Below, piece after piece: positions 52,924 to 61,480 of a DNA stretch of 64,000 nt. Under the pieces are notes generated by a model. The model saw nothing but the letters and a program-made list of their open reading frames with translations. It searched no databases and had not been told where the DNA came from. Every line of letters starts with the position of its first letter. The stretch's first letter is position 1. The DNA lies in contig NZ_CP038492.1 in assembly GCF_004751985.1 (NCBI RefSeq), positions 3,658,001 to 3,722,000 on the forward strand, given 5' to 3'. Source of the DNA: Rhodophyticola sp. CCM32. GTDB taxonomy: Bacteria > Pseudomonadota > Alphaproteobacteria > Rhodobacterales > Rhodobacteraceae. Both the position numbers and the translations under genes were made by a program.

Positions 52924-54369
52924 ATGCGGGCGGTGATGATCCAGGGCACGGGCTCTGACGTGGGCAAGTCGATGCTGGTGGCGGGCCTGTGCCGGGCGGC
53001 CCGGCGCCGGGGCCTGTCGGTCGCGCCGTTCAAGCCGCAGAACATGTCAAACAATGCCGCCGTCACCGCCGATGGCGGTGAGATCGGGCGGGCGCAGGCC
53101 CTGCAGGCCCTGGCCTGCGGTCTGGCACCGATAACCGACATGAACCCGGTTCTGCTGAAACCCGAGACCGATACCGGCGCGCAGGTGGTGGTTCAGGGCG
53201 TGCGTTTCGCCTCGGCCTCGGCACGCGGGTTCACAGAGATGAAACCGGCATTGATGGCCGCCGTTCTGGAGAGTTTCGGGCGCCTGAAATCCACCCATGA
53301 TCTGCTGATCGTCGAAGGCGCGGGCAGCCCGGCAGAGGTGAACCTGCGGGCCGGGGATATTGCCAATATGGGGTTTGCGCGGGCGGCGGATGTGCCGGTG
53401 ATCCTTGCGGGGGATATCAACCGGGGCGGTGTGATTGCGCAACTTGTGGGGACACAGGCGGTGATTGACCCGGATGATGCCGCGCGGGTGGCGGGCTTCC
53501 TGATCAACAAGTTCCGGGGCGATGTCAGCCTGTTCGATGACGGCTATCGCTTTATCGAGACACGGACCGGATGGCCCGGTTTCGGGGTGCTGCCCTGGTT
53601 CCAAGATGCCTGGAAACTGCCGGCGGAGGATGCGTTGTCATTGCAGGCACCGGCGCGCGAGGGCGGGGTGCACATTGTCTGCCTGGCCCTGTCGCGGATC
53701 GCGAATTTCGATGATCTGGACCCTTTGATGCAGGAACCCGGCGTGCGGTTGACCATGCTGGGGCCGGGGCGTGCACTGCCCGGTGATGCGGATCTGGTGA
53801 TCGTGCCGGGCACGAAATCGACGCGGGGCGATCTGGCGTTCCTCAGGGCGCAGGGCTGGGATATGGACCTGATCGCCCATCACCGGCGTGGGGGTCATGT
53901 TCTGGGGATCTGCGGCGGCTATCAGATGCTGGGTCGGGTGGTGGCGGACCCGGACGGGATCGAGGGCCCGGCGGGAGAGACCGCCGGTCTGGGCCTGCTG
54001 GATATTGCAACCGTGATGACGGCCGAGAAGCGGCTGAGTGAGGTGGAGGCCCGACATATGGACAGCGGTGCCGCGTTTCAGGGGTATGAAATACATATCG
54101 GCCAAAGCGACGGGCCCGACAGGGCGCGGCCCTTTGCATATGTGGCAGGCGTGGCCGAGGGCGCGATAAGCGCCGATGGGCGTGTGCAGGGCAGTTATCT
54201 GCACGGCATGTTCCGCGATGACGGGTTTCGAGCCGCCTGGCTGGACCGGTTTGGTGTTGCCGCCCGGGATGACCCCTATGGAGAGGGCGTGGAACAGACC
54301 CTGGACGCGCTGGCCGATCATATGGAGGCGCATCTGGATATCGGCGGGCTGCTTGGGCTGGCGCGGTAA
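52924..54369 (+). CDS. cobQ: Cobyric acid synthase
   Basis: 481 residues. CobQ amidates four carboxyls of adenosylcobyrinic acid diamide with glutamine. N-terminal ATP-binding domain: [31 protein letters not shown] and [21 protein letters not shown]; a C-terminal glutamine amidotransferase domain with the nucleophile in [11 protein letters not shown] and a late histidine in QGSYLHGMF. It stands alone, away from other cob genes; the aerobic pathway gene hemD is elsewhere in the window. No cobalamin riboswitch is seen in its 170-base leader. Confidence 0.95.
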   Translation: MRAVMIQGTGSDVGKSMLVAGLCRAARRRGLSVAPFKPQNMSNNAAVTADGGEIGRAQALQALACGLAPITDMNPVLLKPETDTGAQVVVQGVRFASASARGFTEMKPALMAAVLESFGRLKSTHDLLIVEGAGSPAEVNLRAGDIANMGFARAADVPVILAGDINRGGVIAQLVGTQAVIDPDDAARVAGFLINKFRGDVSLFDDGYRFIETRTGWPGFGVLPWFQDAWKLPAEDALSLQAPAREGGVHIVCLALSRIANFDDLDPLMQEPGVRLTMLGPGRALPGDADLVIVPGTKSTRGDLAFLRAQGWDMDLIAHHRRGGHVLGICGGYQMLGRVVADPDGIEGPAGETAGLGLLDIATVMTAEKRLSEVEARHMDSGAAFQGYEIHIGQSDGPDRARPFAYVAGVAEGAISADGRVQGSYLHGMFRDDGFRAAWLDRFGVAARDDPYGEGVEQTLDALADHMEAHLDIGGLLGLAR

Positions 54370-54535
54370 GGGGAGGCGGTTTGTGCCTGTATCGGCCTCA
54401 AATCATGGGGTTCCGACCTGGCATTTGAGGCCCATACCACAAGAAAACTGGCGAAATGTTTCAGTCCGTGATAAAGGTTAACGCAATGTGCTCAAAGAAG
54501 CGCTGTTTTGAGGTGAAAATCCGGGACATCCTGCC

Positions 54536-54572
54536 CGCGTTTTACGTGGCTGCGTCCCGACTGACAGGATGT
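54536..54572 (+). promoter_or_regulatory. Hairpin over the acyltransferase ribosome site
   Basis: ACATCCTG (54536-54543) pairs with CAGGATGT (54565-54572). The right arm contains AGGA, seven bases before the ATG at 54577, so the fold would hide the ribosome site. A separate inverted repeat, GGCCTCAAAT/ATTTGAGGCC (54394-54432), lies between cobQ and this leader. Confidence 0.4.
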
Positions 54573-54576
54573 TGAC

Positions 54577-55194
54577 ATGAGCACAGCGACCGCCTCGGAT
54601 CATTTCTTTCGTGCGACCATGAGGCATTTTGCCGAGTTGAGAAGCTCGGGGCCTGATCAGGGCACATCACAGATTCCGTTCCCGAAAGATTGGTTCGATC
54701 TGCCCCAGGATGTCCTGGCCGATTTCGGGGCGCTGGTCTTTCTTGCCTCGTTGACTGATTATCATCGCCTAAGACAGCTTTCGGATTTGTTTACCAGTTT
54801 CGAACCGCCGCTCAGATTGGGGCAATACAAGGTGTTCCGGTCAAACGGGTATCCGCGTGCGGTGATAACCTGGGCCGGCTTGGGGCCAGAACAGGAATAT
54901 GGTTTTGCGGTGGATCACAAACCGCTGCGGCCCGAAGACTGGAACAGCGGTACCTCGCCCTGGCTGATCGATTTCATTGCCCCGTTTGGCCATATTGATC
55001 AGATCGTTCCTCATCTGACCGAAAATCCCGATCTCCTGCATGTCAGAACACTTTGGCATAACAAGCCGGGCACACGTTACCGGATTGTGGAATGGAGCCG
55101 ACCCGCAGGTGAAGCCGAGGTGCGGGTGAAATCTTATGGGGTCGGGCAATTCAAACGTTTTCTGAATGGAGGCGGCGATGGGCACACCCCCTGA
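54577..55194 (+). CDS. HlyC/RtxC-type toxin-activating lysine acyltransferase
   Basis: 205 residues. HlyC-type enzymes move a fatty acyl group from acyl carrier protein to internal lysines of RTX toxins. The catalytic histidine is His63 in LTDYHRLRQL, matching HlyC His23, and the aspartate is Asp132 in WLIDFIAPFGH, matching HlyC Asp92; GYPRAVITWAGL and EDWNSG also match. The N-terminus is about 40 residues longer than HlyC. No RTX toxin gene follows; instead the start of a VCBS-Hint gene overlaps the end by 17 bases. The RBS lies in a hairpin. Confidence 0.87.
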   Translation: MSTATASDHFFRATMRHFAELRSSGPDQGTSQIPFPKDWFDLPQDVLADFGALVFLASLTDYHRLRQLSDLFTSFEPPLRLGQYKVFRSNGYPRAVITWAGLGPEQEYGFAVDHKPLRPEDWNSGTSPWLIDFIAPFGHIDQIVPHLTENPDLLHVRTLWHNKPGTRYRIVEWSRPAGEAEVRVKSYGVGQFKRFLNGGGDGHTP

Positions 55195-56149
55195 TATCGG
55201 TGGCGATACGTCTGGAAGTGTCGAAGAAGACAGCGGTCTTCTGGTGACGGGCGATCTGGATGATGTCAGCGGCAATACGGCTGCTGACACATGGACGATC
55301 CAGAGCGGCGCAACCTATGGTACGGCCAGCATTGACCCGACCACAGGGGTCTGGACCTATGATCTGGATGACACCAACGCGGTGGTTGATGCGCTGGATG
55401 CGGGCGAGACCCTCACGGATACGTTCAGGGTGCGTCTTTCTGACAGCCGGGGCAATGACACAGAAACCGTGACGATCACGATTACAGGGGTGCCGTGTTT
55501 CATGGTTGGCACGCGCATCAAAACGGCCAACGGCCTGCAGGCCGTGGAAACGATCGGTGCAGGTGATACGGTGCATACCGATGATTGCGGGTTGCAGGAC
55601 GTTCGCTGGGTCGGGCGCCGAAAGGTCAGCCATTCCGAGATGGTCTGCGATGAACGTTTGCGCCCCATACGGATTGCAAAAGGCGCCTTCGGAGATGGTC
55701 TTCCGTTAAGAGATTTGCTGGTGTCCAGGCAGCATCGGATACTGGTGCGGGGTGCCTGTGTGCAGCATCTGTTCGGAGTGGATGAGGTGCTTTTGTCAGC
55801 GGTGAGATTGCTGGGGTTCAAGGGTGTGGATGTCGTTCTGCCAGAGGCGGATATCGAGTTTTGCCATATTCTTTTCGACCGGCATCAGGTGGTTTTTGCC
55901 GAAGGGGTTGCATTGGAAAGCCTGCTGTTTGGCAAACAGACCCGGCAAAGCCTGGCCTGGCGATCCGTTGCCGAAATCACGTCACTTTTCCCCTCTGCCG
56001 CGGATCAGACAGGTCTGTCGCTGCCGGCGCGTCCAATCCCGGACATGAGGGCACAAAAACAGTTTGCAAGGCATTGGCGCCCGGAGCATGGGCCGTTCAT
56101 CAAGGCTTTTGAAGGCCAGTATCACATGGATATAGCCGCGAGTGAATAA
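55178..56149 (+). CDS. VCBS-Hint domain protein
   Basis: 323 residues from the ATG at 55178, which has GGAGG at good spacing; 55166 is another start. Residues 8-104 are one VCBS/cadherin-like repeat, acidic and Thr/Asp-rich (TWTIQSGATYGTASIDPTTG, TFRVRLSDSRGNDTE). A Hint_2 domain starts at Cys107 (CFMVGTRIKTANGLQAVET) and continues through VRWVGRRKV, the histidine in SRQHRILV, LFGVDEVLL and ILFDRHQVVFAEG. Hint domains self-cleave at the first cysteine. There is no signal peptide and no nonapeptide RTX repeat. All lysines lie in or after the Hint domain (first is Lys115). Overlaps the acyltransferase gene. Confidence 0.86.
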   Translation: MGTPPDIGGDTSGSVEEDSGLLVTGDLDDVSGNTAADTWTIQSGATYGTASIDPTTGVWTYDLDDTNAVVDALDAGETLTDTFRVRLSDSRGNDTETVTITITGVPCFMVGTRIKTANGLQAVETIGAGDTVHTDDCGLQDVRWVGRRKVSHSEMVCDERLRPIRIAKGAFGDGLPLRDLLVSRQHRILVRGACVQHLFGVDEVLLSAVRLLGFKGVDVVLPEADIEFCHILFDRHQVVFAEGVALESLLFGKQTRQSLAWRSVAEITSLFPSAADQTGLSLPARPIPDMRAQKQFARHWRPEHGPFIKAFEGQYHMDIAASE

Positions 56150-56164
56150 ACGGGTTACCTCAAA

Positions 56165-56205
56165 CGCAGAGCGCTATAAACGATTTCTGCGATAACGCAT
56201 ATGAT
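56165..56205. repeat. Half copy of repeat B
   Basis: ATAAACGATTTCTGC followed by GATAACGCATATGATATGC matches the right arm and flank of repeat B copy 1. It ends the hlyC-Hint locus. The rest of the gap to the rpmJ terminator shows nothing else. Confidence 0.5.
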
Positions 56206-56292
56206 ATGCAAGCTGACATAACCTGCGTAACGGGCAGGATCACGTGGCAGTTTCCACTTGCGCCTCCTCATGCCGTCCCGGCACTCCCCAAC

Positions 56293-56317
56293 AAAAAAGC
56301 CGCCCCGGGGGCGGCCT
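56293..56317 (-). terminator. Rho-independent terminator of rpmJ
   Basis: Minus-strand GCCGCCCC/GGGGCGGC stem followed by six T, 22 bases past the rpmJ stop. Confidence 0.9.
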
Positions 56318-56338
56318 TTTCAGTTCTGGCGCTCTGGC

Positions 56339-56464
56339 TCAGCCCTGGCGGGCTTTGAACCGGCGCTGCGTTTTGTTGATCACATAAACGCGGCCCTTGC
56401 GGCGCACGACGCGGCAATCGCGGTGGCGCTGCTTGAGCGAGCGGAGCGAGTTTCTGACCTTCAT
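56339..56464 (-). CDS. rpmJ: 50S ribosomal protein L36
   Basis: A 41-residue ribosomal protein, [20 protein letters not shown] at its start and RRFKARQG at its end, with the family's [14 protein letters not shown] centre. It is the longer alphaproteobacterial form with only one of the four zinc cysteines of the zinc-binding type (Cys17), i.e. the zinc-independent type. AGGAGACGACCC lies before the ATG. Its own terminator follows. Confidence 0.95.
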   Translation of the reverse strand: MKVRNSLRSLKQRHRDCRVVRRKGRVYVINKTQRRFKARQG

Positions 56465-56531
56465 GGGTCGTCTCCTTCGTCGCGGCGCGGCGATGCGCCT
56501 TAGGGTTAAGCCCTTGAAAACAGGGCATGGA

Positions 56532-56606
56532 TGGTGGGCGATACTGGGATCGAACCAGTGACCCCTTCGATGTCAACGAAGTGCTCTACCGCTGAGCTAA
56601 TCGCCC
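56532..56606 (-). tRNA. tRNA-Val (GAC)
   Basis: Read on the minus strand the gene starts GGGCGATTAGCTCAGCGG and folds into a full cloverleaf. The acceptor arm GGGCGAT pairs with ATCGCCC, the anticodon stem CTTCG/CGAAG holds the loop TTGACAT with anticodon GAC, and the T arm contains GGTTCGATCC. A73 is followed by an encoded CCA (56532-56534). It decodes GUC and GUU. It lies 68 bases upstream of rpmJ. Confidence 0.97.
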
Positions 56607-56767
56607 GTGTGACACCGAGACAGGACCAAACCGCAAGACGGACCGATCCGGCACCCGCCGCACAGTGAAGCCGCTCTATAAAAGGAGTCGGGGGGTGGTT
56701 CAAGGCTTTTCAAAGTCTTTTGGCAATGGCGCGAATCCGAGTATATCAGACCAAGGAAGGGCCCTCT

Positions 56768-57628
56768 ATGTCGCGTCACCCCTATCGCCTTGATCTGCCG
56801 GAGACCGTGACCACGCCCGTGGTTGTGGCTTCTCCGCATTCGGGCCGGTATTACCCGCGCGGCTTTACCCGGCAGACGGTGCTGGATGAACGCACGATCC
56901 GGTCTTCGGAAGATGCGTTTATGGATATGCTGGTGGCCGAGGCCCCGTCTTTCGGGGCGCCCCTGCTGGTGGCGGAATTCCCCCGCGCCTATGTCGATCT
57001 GAACCGCAACGCCGATGAGCTGGATCCGGGTGTTGTGGCCGGGTTGAGACGGCCATCGCAAAACCCGCGGATCAGTTCCGGTCTGGGTGTGATCCCCCGG
57101 GTGGTGGCCAATGGCCGGGTGATCTATCGCGGCAAGCTGAGCCTGGAGGAGGCGGAGGCGCGGATCGCCCGGGTCTGGCACCCCTATCATGGACGTCTGG
57201 AGGATCTGATCTGCGAGGCCCAGATCCGGTTCGGCCAGGCGATCCTGCTGGATTTCCACTCGATGCCGCATGAGGCGCTGAACAGCACGGCGCGCCCGGG
57301 GCAGCCCCGGCCCGAAGTGGTGTTGGGGGACCGGTTCGGGGCGTCCTGTGATGGCGCGATTGTTGGGGAGCTTGAGGCGGCATTCGCAAGCGCGGGTCTG
57401 GTGGTCAGCCGGAATGCGCCCTTTGCGGGAGCATTTGTGACCCAGCATTACGGACGGCCGTCCCGGGGGCGCCATGCGATCCAGATCGAGATCGACCGGG
57501 CGCTTTACATGGATGAGACGCTGATCCGCCCAAACGGGAATTTTCAGAATATGAAGGCCTTGATCACCGAGGTTCTGCGCCGGGTGACCGGGTCGCAGAT
57601 GGGTCAGATGCCCCTGGCGGCGGAGTAG
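56768..57628 (+). CDS. N-formylglutamate amidohydrolase family protein
   Basis: 286 residues starting MSRHPYRLDLPE (ATG at 56768, preceded by AAGGAAGGG). Marks are VVASPHSGRYYP, the DAFMDMLV segment, FPRAYVDLNRNADELDP, RGKLSLEEAEARI, LLDFHSMP and the C-terminal RHAIQIEIDRALYMDE. Members (HutG-like) release formate from N-formylglutamate in histidine breakdown; related ones act on other N-formyl amino acids. No hut genes lie nearby, so the family name only is given. Confidence 0.88.
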   Translation: MSRHPYRLDLPETVTTPVVVASPHSGRYYPRGFTRQTVLDERTIRSSEDAFMDMLVAEAPSFGAPLLVAEFPRAYVDLNRNADELDPGVVAGLRRPSQNPRISSGLGVIPRVVANGRVIYRGKLSLEEAEARIARVWHPYHGRLEDLICEAQIRFGQAILLDFHSMPHEALNSTARPGQPRPEVVLGDRFGASCDGAIVGELEAAFASAGLVVSRNAPFAGAFVTQHYGRPSRGRHAIQIEIDRALYMDETLIRPNGNFQNMKALITEVLRRVTGSQMGQMPLAAE

Positions 57629-57727
57629 ACCCGTTGAAGCCCCGGTACGGGTGGCGGCGGCAGGACGCCTCCGGCGGGCGTATTTGGGACAAGAAGACGC
57701 GGGCGGTGATTCCGTGGCGGGGGGGGG

Positions 57728-58981
57728 TTAGCGCAGGGCGCGGCCCTTGACGATGGCGTCTTTGCCGAACCGGTTGCGGATGGCGTCGGTGGCGCGTTCG
57801 GCCTCATAGCGTTTGGCCTGTGCCGGGTCGAACAGATTGCCGGAGCGGTCCGCCTGATCGGCGGCGACCAGATCAGACAAGCCCACGCCGAGCAGGCGAT
57901 AGGGTTTGGTGTGATCCACCGCGTCGAACAGCGCGCGCGCCGTGCGATAGATGCGATCGGCCATATGGGTGGCGTCGCCCAGGCTGATGCGGCGGGTGAT
58001 CTGGGTGAAATCGGCGCGTTTCAGTTTGAGCGTGACAACCCGGCCCGCGATGTCCTTGGCCTTGGCGCGGGCGGCGACCTTTTCGGTCATGCGCCAGATA
58101 TGACCGTCGAGGATATCGGGGTCTGAGATATCATCGAAAAAGGTGGTCTCGTTCGAGATGCTTTTCACCACCCGGTCGCGTTTGACCCGGCGGCTGTCTT
58201 CCCCGCGGCTGAGGGAATAGAGCCTTTCACCCATCGTGCCGAACCGGTCAGCCAGCGCTTTACGGTCCCATCGGCGGAGATCGGCGAAGGTGCGGATACC
58301 CGCCTTGTGCAGGGAGGCCTGCCCCGCCTGGCCGATGCCCCAGATCATCCTGACCGGTTTGTCGGTCAGGAAATCCGTGGTTTCGGCCTGACCGATCACT
58401 GAAAACCCCTGGGGTTTATCCAGATCCGAGGCGATTTTCGCCAGGAATTTGTTGTGGCTGAGACCGATGGAGCCGGTGATGCCAAGTTCGGCCTGCATGC
58501 GGTTCACCAGCCCGGCCAGCATGGCGGCGGGCGGTTTCCCGTGCAGGCGGGCGGTGCCGGTGAGATCCATGAAGGCCTCATCCAGGGACAGGGGCTCGAT
58601 GGCGGGGGTCAGGTCTTCCATCATCGCGCGGATCTGGCGGGATATCTGGGCGTAAACCTCCATCCGGCCGCGCACCACCACCGCCTCGGGGCAGAGTTTC
58701 AGGGCCTTGAACATGGGCATCGCGGATGTCACGCCTTTGATTCGGGCAATGTAGCAGGCGGTGGAGACGACACCGCGTTTGCCGCCGCCGATGATGATCG
58801 GCTTGTCGCGCAGATCGGGATTGTCGCGTTTTTCGACCGAGGCATAGAAGGCGTCGCAATCCATATGGGCGATGGAGAGGTCGTACAGCTCAGGGTGGGA
58901 GATGATACGTGGCCGCGCGCAGGCCGGACAGCGGGTGCCGGTCTCGAACGTGGTCAGGCAATCGCGGCAAAGGGCGGGCAT
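57728..58981 (-). CDS. dinB: DNA polymerase IV (Y family), with N-terminal zinc ribbon
   Basis: 417 residues starting MPALCRDC. An N-terminal zinc-ribbon-like CRDC...CPAC (residues 5-25) precedes the Y-family palm: SIAHMDCDAFYASVEKRDN (metal Asp), YIARIKGVTSAMPMFKALKL, the catalytic SLDEAFMDLTGT, the helix-hairpin-helix region and a little-finger domain. Pol IV copies past damaged DNA in the SOS response. The zinc ribbon is a common addition in Rhodobacterales. The ATG at 58981 has no clear ribosome site; the frame continues to 59125 but is unlikely to be coding. Confidence 0.93.
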   Translation of the reverse strand: MPALCRDCLTTFETGTRCPACARPRIISHPELYDLSIAHMDCDAFYASVEKRDNPDLRDKPIIIGGGKRGVVSTACYIARIKGVTSAMPMFKALKLCPEAVVVRGRMEVYAQISRQIRAMMEDLTPAIEPLSLDEAFMDLTGTARLHGKPPAAMLAGLVNRMQAELGITGSIGLSHNKFLAKIASDLDKPQGFSVIGQAETTDFLTDKPVRMIWGIGQAGQASLHKAGIRTFADLRRWDRKALADRFGTMGERLYSLSRGEDSRRVKRDRVVKSISNETTFFDDISDPDILDGHIWRMTEKVAARAKAKDIAGRVVTLKLKRADFTQITRRISLGDATHMADRIYRTARALFDAVDHTKPYRLLGVGLSDLVAADQADRSGNLFDPAQAKRYEAERATDAIRNRFGKDAIVKGRALR

Positions 58982-59163
58982 GGCGGGGTCTCTGTCGGCC
59001 TTGGCGGAAGCGGTTTGTCGGGCGCGTCGATCCTTTGGAGCGGTCTCTGCCGTCGCGCCTGTACAACGCGTGTTGCGAGATCGCCGGATAAAAGCAGAAC
59101 ACACTATAGGCAAAACACCTGTCACGCGTCTATATAGCGGATATGAAACCCGAGGATAACATA

Positions 59164-60057
59164 ATGGATTTTAATCAGCTTATTTCAGAGCTTCTTGGCG
59201 GCAATATCGTGATCCTGCTGCTGGCAGCGTTCATCATTCTTTGCATCTTTCTGGGTGTTCGGATTGTACCGCAGTCTGAGCAACATGTGGTGGAACGGTT
59301 CGGGCGGCTTAAATCGGTGCTGGGGCCGGGGATCAATTTCATCATCCCGTTTCTGGACCGTGTGGCCCACAAGGTCAGCATTCTGGAACGACAGTTGCCC
59401 AATGCCAGCCAGGATGCAATCACCAGCGACAATGTGCTGTTGCAGGTGGAAACCAGCGTCTTCTACCGGGTGCTGGAGCCCGAAAAGACCGTGTACCGGA
59501 TACGCGATGTGGATGCGGCGATTTCCACCACTGTGGCGGGTATCGTGCGGGCCGAGATGGGCAAGATGGAACTGGATGAGGTTCAGTCGAACCGAAATCA
59601 GCTGATCTCGGAAATTCAGCGCATGGTGGAAAGCGCGGTGAATGACTGGGGGATCGAGGTCACCCGGGCCGAAATTCTTGATGTGGCGCTGGATCAGGCC
59701 ACCCGTGAGGCGATGTTGCAGCAGTTGAACGCGGAACGTGAACGCCGGGCGCAGGTCACCCGCGCCGAGGGTCAGAAGCGCGATGTGGAATTGCAGGCGG
59801 ATGCGGAACTTTATGCCGCCGAGCAGGATGCCAAGGCGCGCCGGGTTCTGGCCGATGCCGAGGCCTATGCGACCCAGGTGGTCGCGGCGGCGATTGCCGA
59901 TCACGGGCTGGCGGCGGCACAGTATCAGGTGGCGCTGAAACAGGTCGAGGCGATTTCAGCCGTTGCCAAAGGCGACGGCTCGCAGACGATCATTGTGCCG
60001 GCGGATGCGGTCGATGCCTTTGGCAAGGCGTTTCAGATGCTGAAAGGGCACACATGA
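59164..60057 (+). CDS. SPFH/stomatin-family membrane protein (QmcA-like)
   Basis: 297 residues: one N-terminal transmembrane segment (about residues 14-36, ending FLGVRIVPQSEQ), an SPFH/band-7 domain (VVERFGRLKSVLGPGINFIIP, DAAISTTVAGIVRAEMGKMELDE, GIEVTRAEILDV) and a coiled-coil C-terminal half rich in Ala, Glu, Gln and Arg. SPFH proteins form large membrane rings and work with NfeD. The start at 59164 has GAGG eight bases upstream. It overlaps the nfeD gene. Confidence 0.92.
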   Translation: MDFNQLISELLGGNIVILLLAAFIILCIFLGVRIVPQSEQHVVERFGRLKSVLGPGINFIIPFLDRVAHKVSILERQLPNASQDAITSDNVLLQVETSVFYRVLEPEKTVYRIRDVDAAISTTVAGIVRAEMGKMELDEVQSNRNQLISEIQRMVESAVNDWGIEVTRAEILDVALDQATREAMLQQLNAERERRAQVTRAEGQKRDVELQADAELYAAEQDAKARRVLADAEAYATQVVAAAIADHGLAAAQYQVALKQVEAISAVAKGDGSQTIIVPADAVDAFGKAFQMLKGHT

Positions 60058-60341
60058 TGCTTGGTGAATGGTGGGTCTGGATGGCAGGCGCGCTGGTTCT
60101 GGCGGTGGGGGAGGTGTTGCTGCCCTCCTTCATCCTGCTTGGGTTTGCCATTGGCGCGGGCGTGGTCGGGTTGATCCTGCTGATCGGCGGGCCATTGGCG
60201 CTTTGGCTTGCGGGATCGATGCCGGTGATGATGCTGGTCTTTGCGGTGATGTCGCTGGTGGCATGGCTGTTGTTGCGCCATTACATCGGGCTGCGGCGCG
60301 GGCCGGTGAAAAGCTTTGACCATGATATCAATGACAATTGA
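60054..60341 (+). CDS. NfeD family small membrane protein
   Basis: 95 residues, short (1b) type of NfeD without the protease-like N-terminal domain. Three hydrophobic segments fill residues 3-79 and a basic C-terminus follows (RRGPVKSFDHDINDN). It overlaps the stomatin gene by four bases, the usual SPFH-NfeD pairing; the two act together at the membrane. Confidence 0.9.
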   Translation: MMLGEWWVWMAGALVLAVGEVLLPSFILLGFAIGAGVVGLILLIGGPLALWLAGSMPVMMLVFAVMSLVAWLLLRHYIGLRRGPVKSFDHDINDN

Positions 60342-60384
60342 GGGCTGAGGCCGGGGATCTCTGTGGGGTTCAAACCGTTTTATA

Positions 60385-60547
60385 GAGCGTCGGCCTGAAA
60401 AAATTCTGAACCACCCCACATCACCCTTCCGCCCGGCGGCAGCGCCCGTACCGCCCCCCTGGGCGGGCGCTTCTCGCCCACCTCTCGGCTCAGACGCTGC
60501 CCTCTGTGCAAGGCATATATGTTGCAGAATTTCAGGACGATACCCTA
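60385..60547 (+). repeat. Dispersed repeat A, copy 5
   Basis: Left end GCGTCGGCCTGAAAAAATTC, core from 60427 (GCCCGGCGGCAGCGCCCGTA) without one inner arm, then CTCTCGGCTCAGACGCTGCC and right end CATATATGTTGCAGAATTTC. Its last bases lie against the insertion sequence, so the IS landed at the edge of this repeat. Confidence 0.8.
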
Positions 60548-60681
60548 GGCGGCGTCTGCATTTAGCTGATCCATGCCATTGCGCATGCGAGGTCTATGAA
60601 TCCCTTGAATGAACTGACGGTCTTCTCGCAGCGCAGAGCGATACGTCGGAAGCGTTTGAGTTTGTTGAAGTGAGGAGGATC

Positions 60682-60708
60682 GGGCAACAGTCCAGTGGAC
60701 TGTTGCCC
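60682..60708. repeat. 27-base hairpin inserted in transposase
   Basis: GGGCAACAGTCCA and TGGACTGTTGCCC are exact complements with one base between them. It replaces the expected short CF sequence before FNKLKR, and breaks the frame. Confidence 0.8.
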
Positions 60709-61042
60709 CGACGCAAGTCGACGAGGTGGCGTTCCTTGTAGAGTTCCCAATCGATGAACCGGTCTTCGCGCCGGGTCGGGTTTCGTTTGATATGTGCAGT
60801 CGCTCCCAGATCATTGGCAATGAACTGACGGAGGTGATCGGCATCATAAGCGGCATCCATGATGATGTGCTGCGCTTGTGTCATACCCTCGATCAGCCCG
60901 CGCGCCTGCGGACTATCTCCCCATTGGCCGGGGGTGATTGTGAAGCGGATCGGCAGGCCGAGCGCATCCACAGCAGCGTGTATCTTGGTGGTCAGACCGC
61001 CTTTGGAGCGGCCAATACCGGCAGCTTCAAGCCCCCATTGAC

Positions 61043-61071
61043 CGGCAGGCGATTGCGCAAGCAATCTGCCG
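61043..61071. repeat. Second hairpin inserted in transposase
   Basis: Nested arms CGGCAG/CTGCCG and ATTGC/GCAAT. It sits where the transposase departs from the family sequence, just after ICKTHADAT. Confidence 0.6.
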
Positions 61072-61480
61072 AGAGGGGTTTTGAGAGGTGGCGTCCGCAT
61101 GCGTCTTGCAGATGGTGGCGTCGACAAGCACGTATTCGAAGTCCGGGTCTTGGCTTAACGCTTTGAAAAGATTCTCCCAAACCCCCGCAATCGTCCACCG
61201 CCTGAACCGGGAATGCACTGTGCGCCAGTTGCCCAACTCGGGCGGCAAGTCCCGCCACGGGGACGCCCCTCGCGCTAGCCACAGGATCGCATCAAGGAAT
61301 AACCGGTTGTCAGCACCCGTGCGCCCCCGGTCCCCTTGCTTGCCCGGAACCAAAGGTTCGATGATCGCCCATTGCCTGTCTGTCAAAACCCGTCTGCTCA
61401 AGATCGCCTCCCGTTTTTGATCTTGAATCAGAAACAGGACTGAATGGGAATCCCCTAAATGCAGACGCCGCCTAAAGCAC

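Larger units (their letters stand above)
60562..61401 (-). pseudogene. IS5-family transposase, broken into three frames
   Basis: Frame 1 (from 61401) reads MSRRVLTDRQWAIIEPLVPG through DFEYVLVDATICKTHAD, the DDE domain's first part. Frame 2 reads GRSKGGLTTKIHAAVDALG through FIDWELYKERHLV (with AAYDADHLR), and frame 3 reads FNKLKRFRRIALRCEKTVSS to the end. A frame 1 to 2 change is normal for this IS group; the change between HLV and FNKLKR is not, and coincides with a 27-base hairpin at 60682-60708. Confidence 0.9.
60548..61472 (-). mobile_element. IS5-family insertion sequence (IS427-like), inactivated
   Basis: Perfect inverted ends: GGCGGCGTCTGCATTTAG at the left and its exact complement at the right (18 bases inside the TA). 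TA duplications flank it (60546-60547 and 61473-61474). It is 925 bases long and the transposase is on the minus strand. Two extra hairpins lie inside the transposase. The ends are perfect, so the insertion is probably young, but the transposase cannot be made intact by ordinary -1 frameshifting. Confidence 0.92.

Noticed and set aside
60726..61166. Plus-strand ORF through the insertion sequence
   Set aside because: It is antisense to the recognisable transposase.
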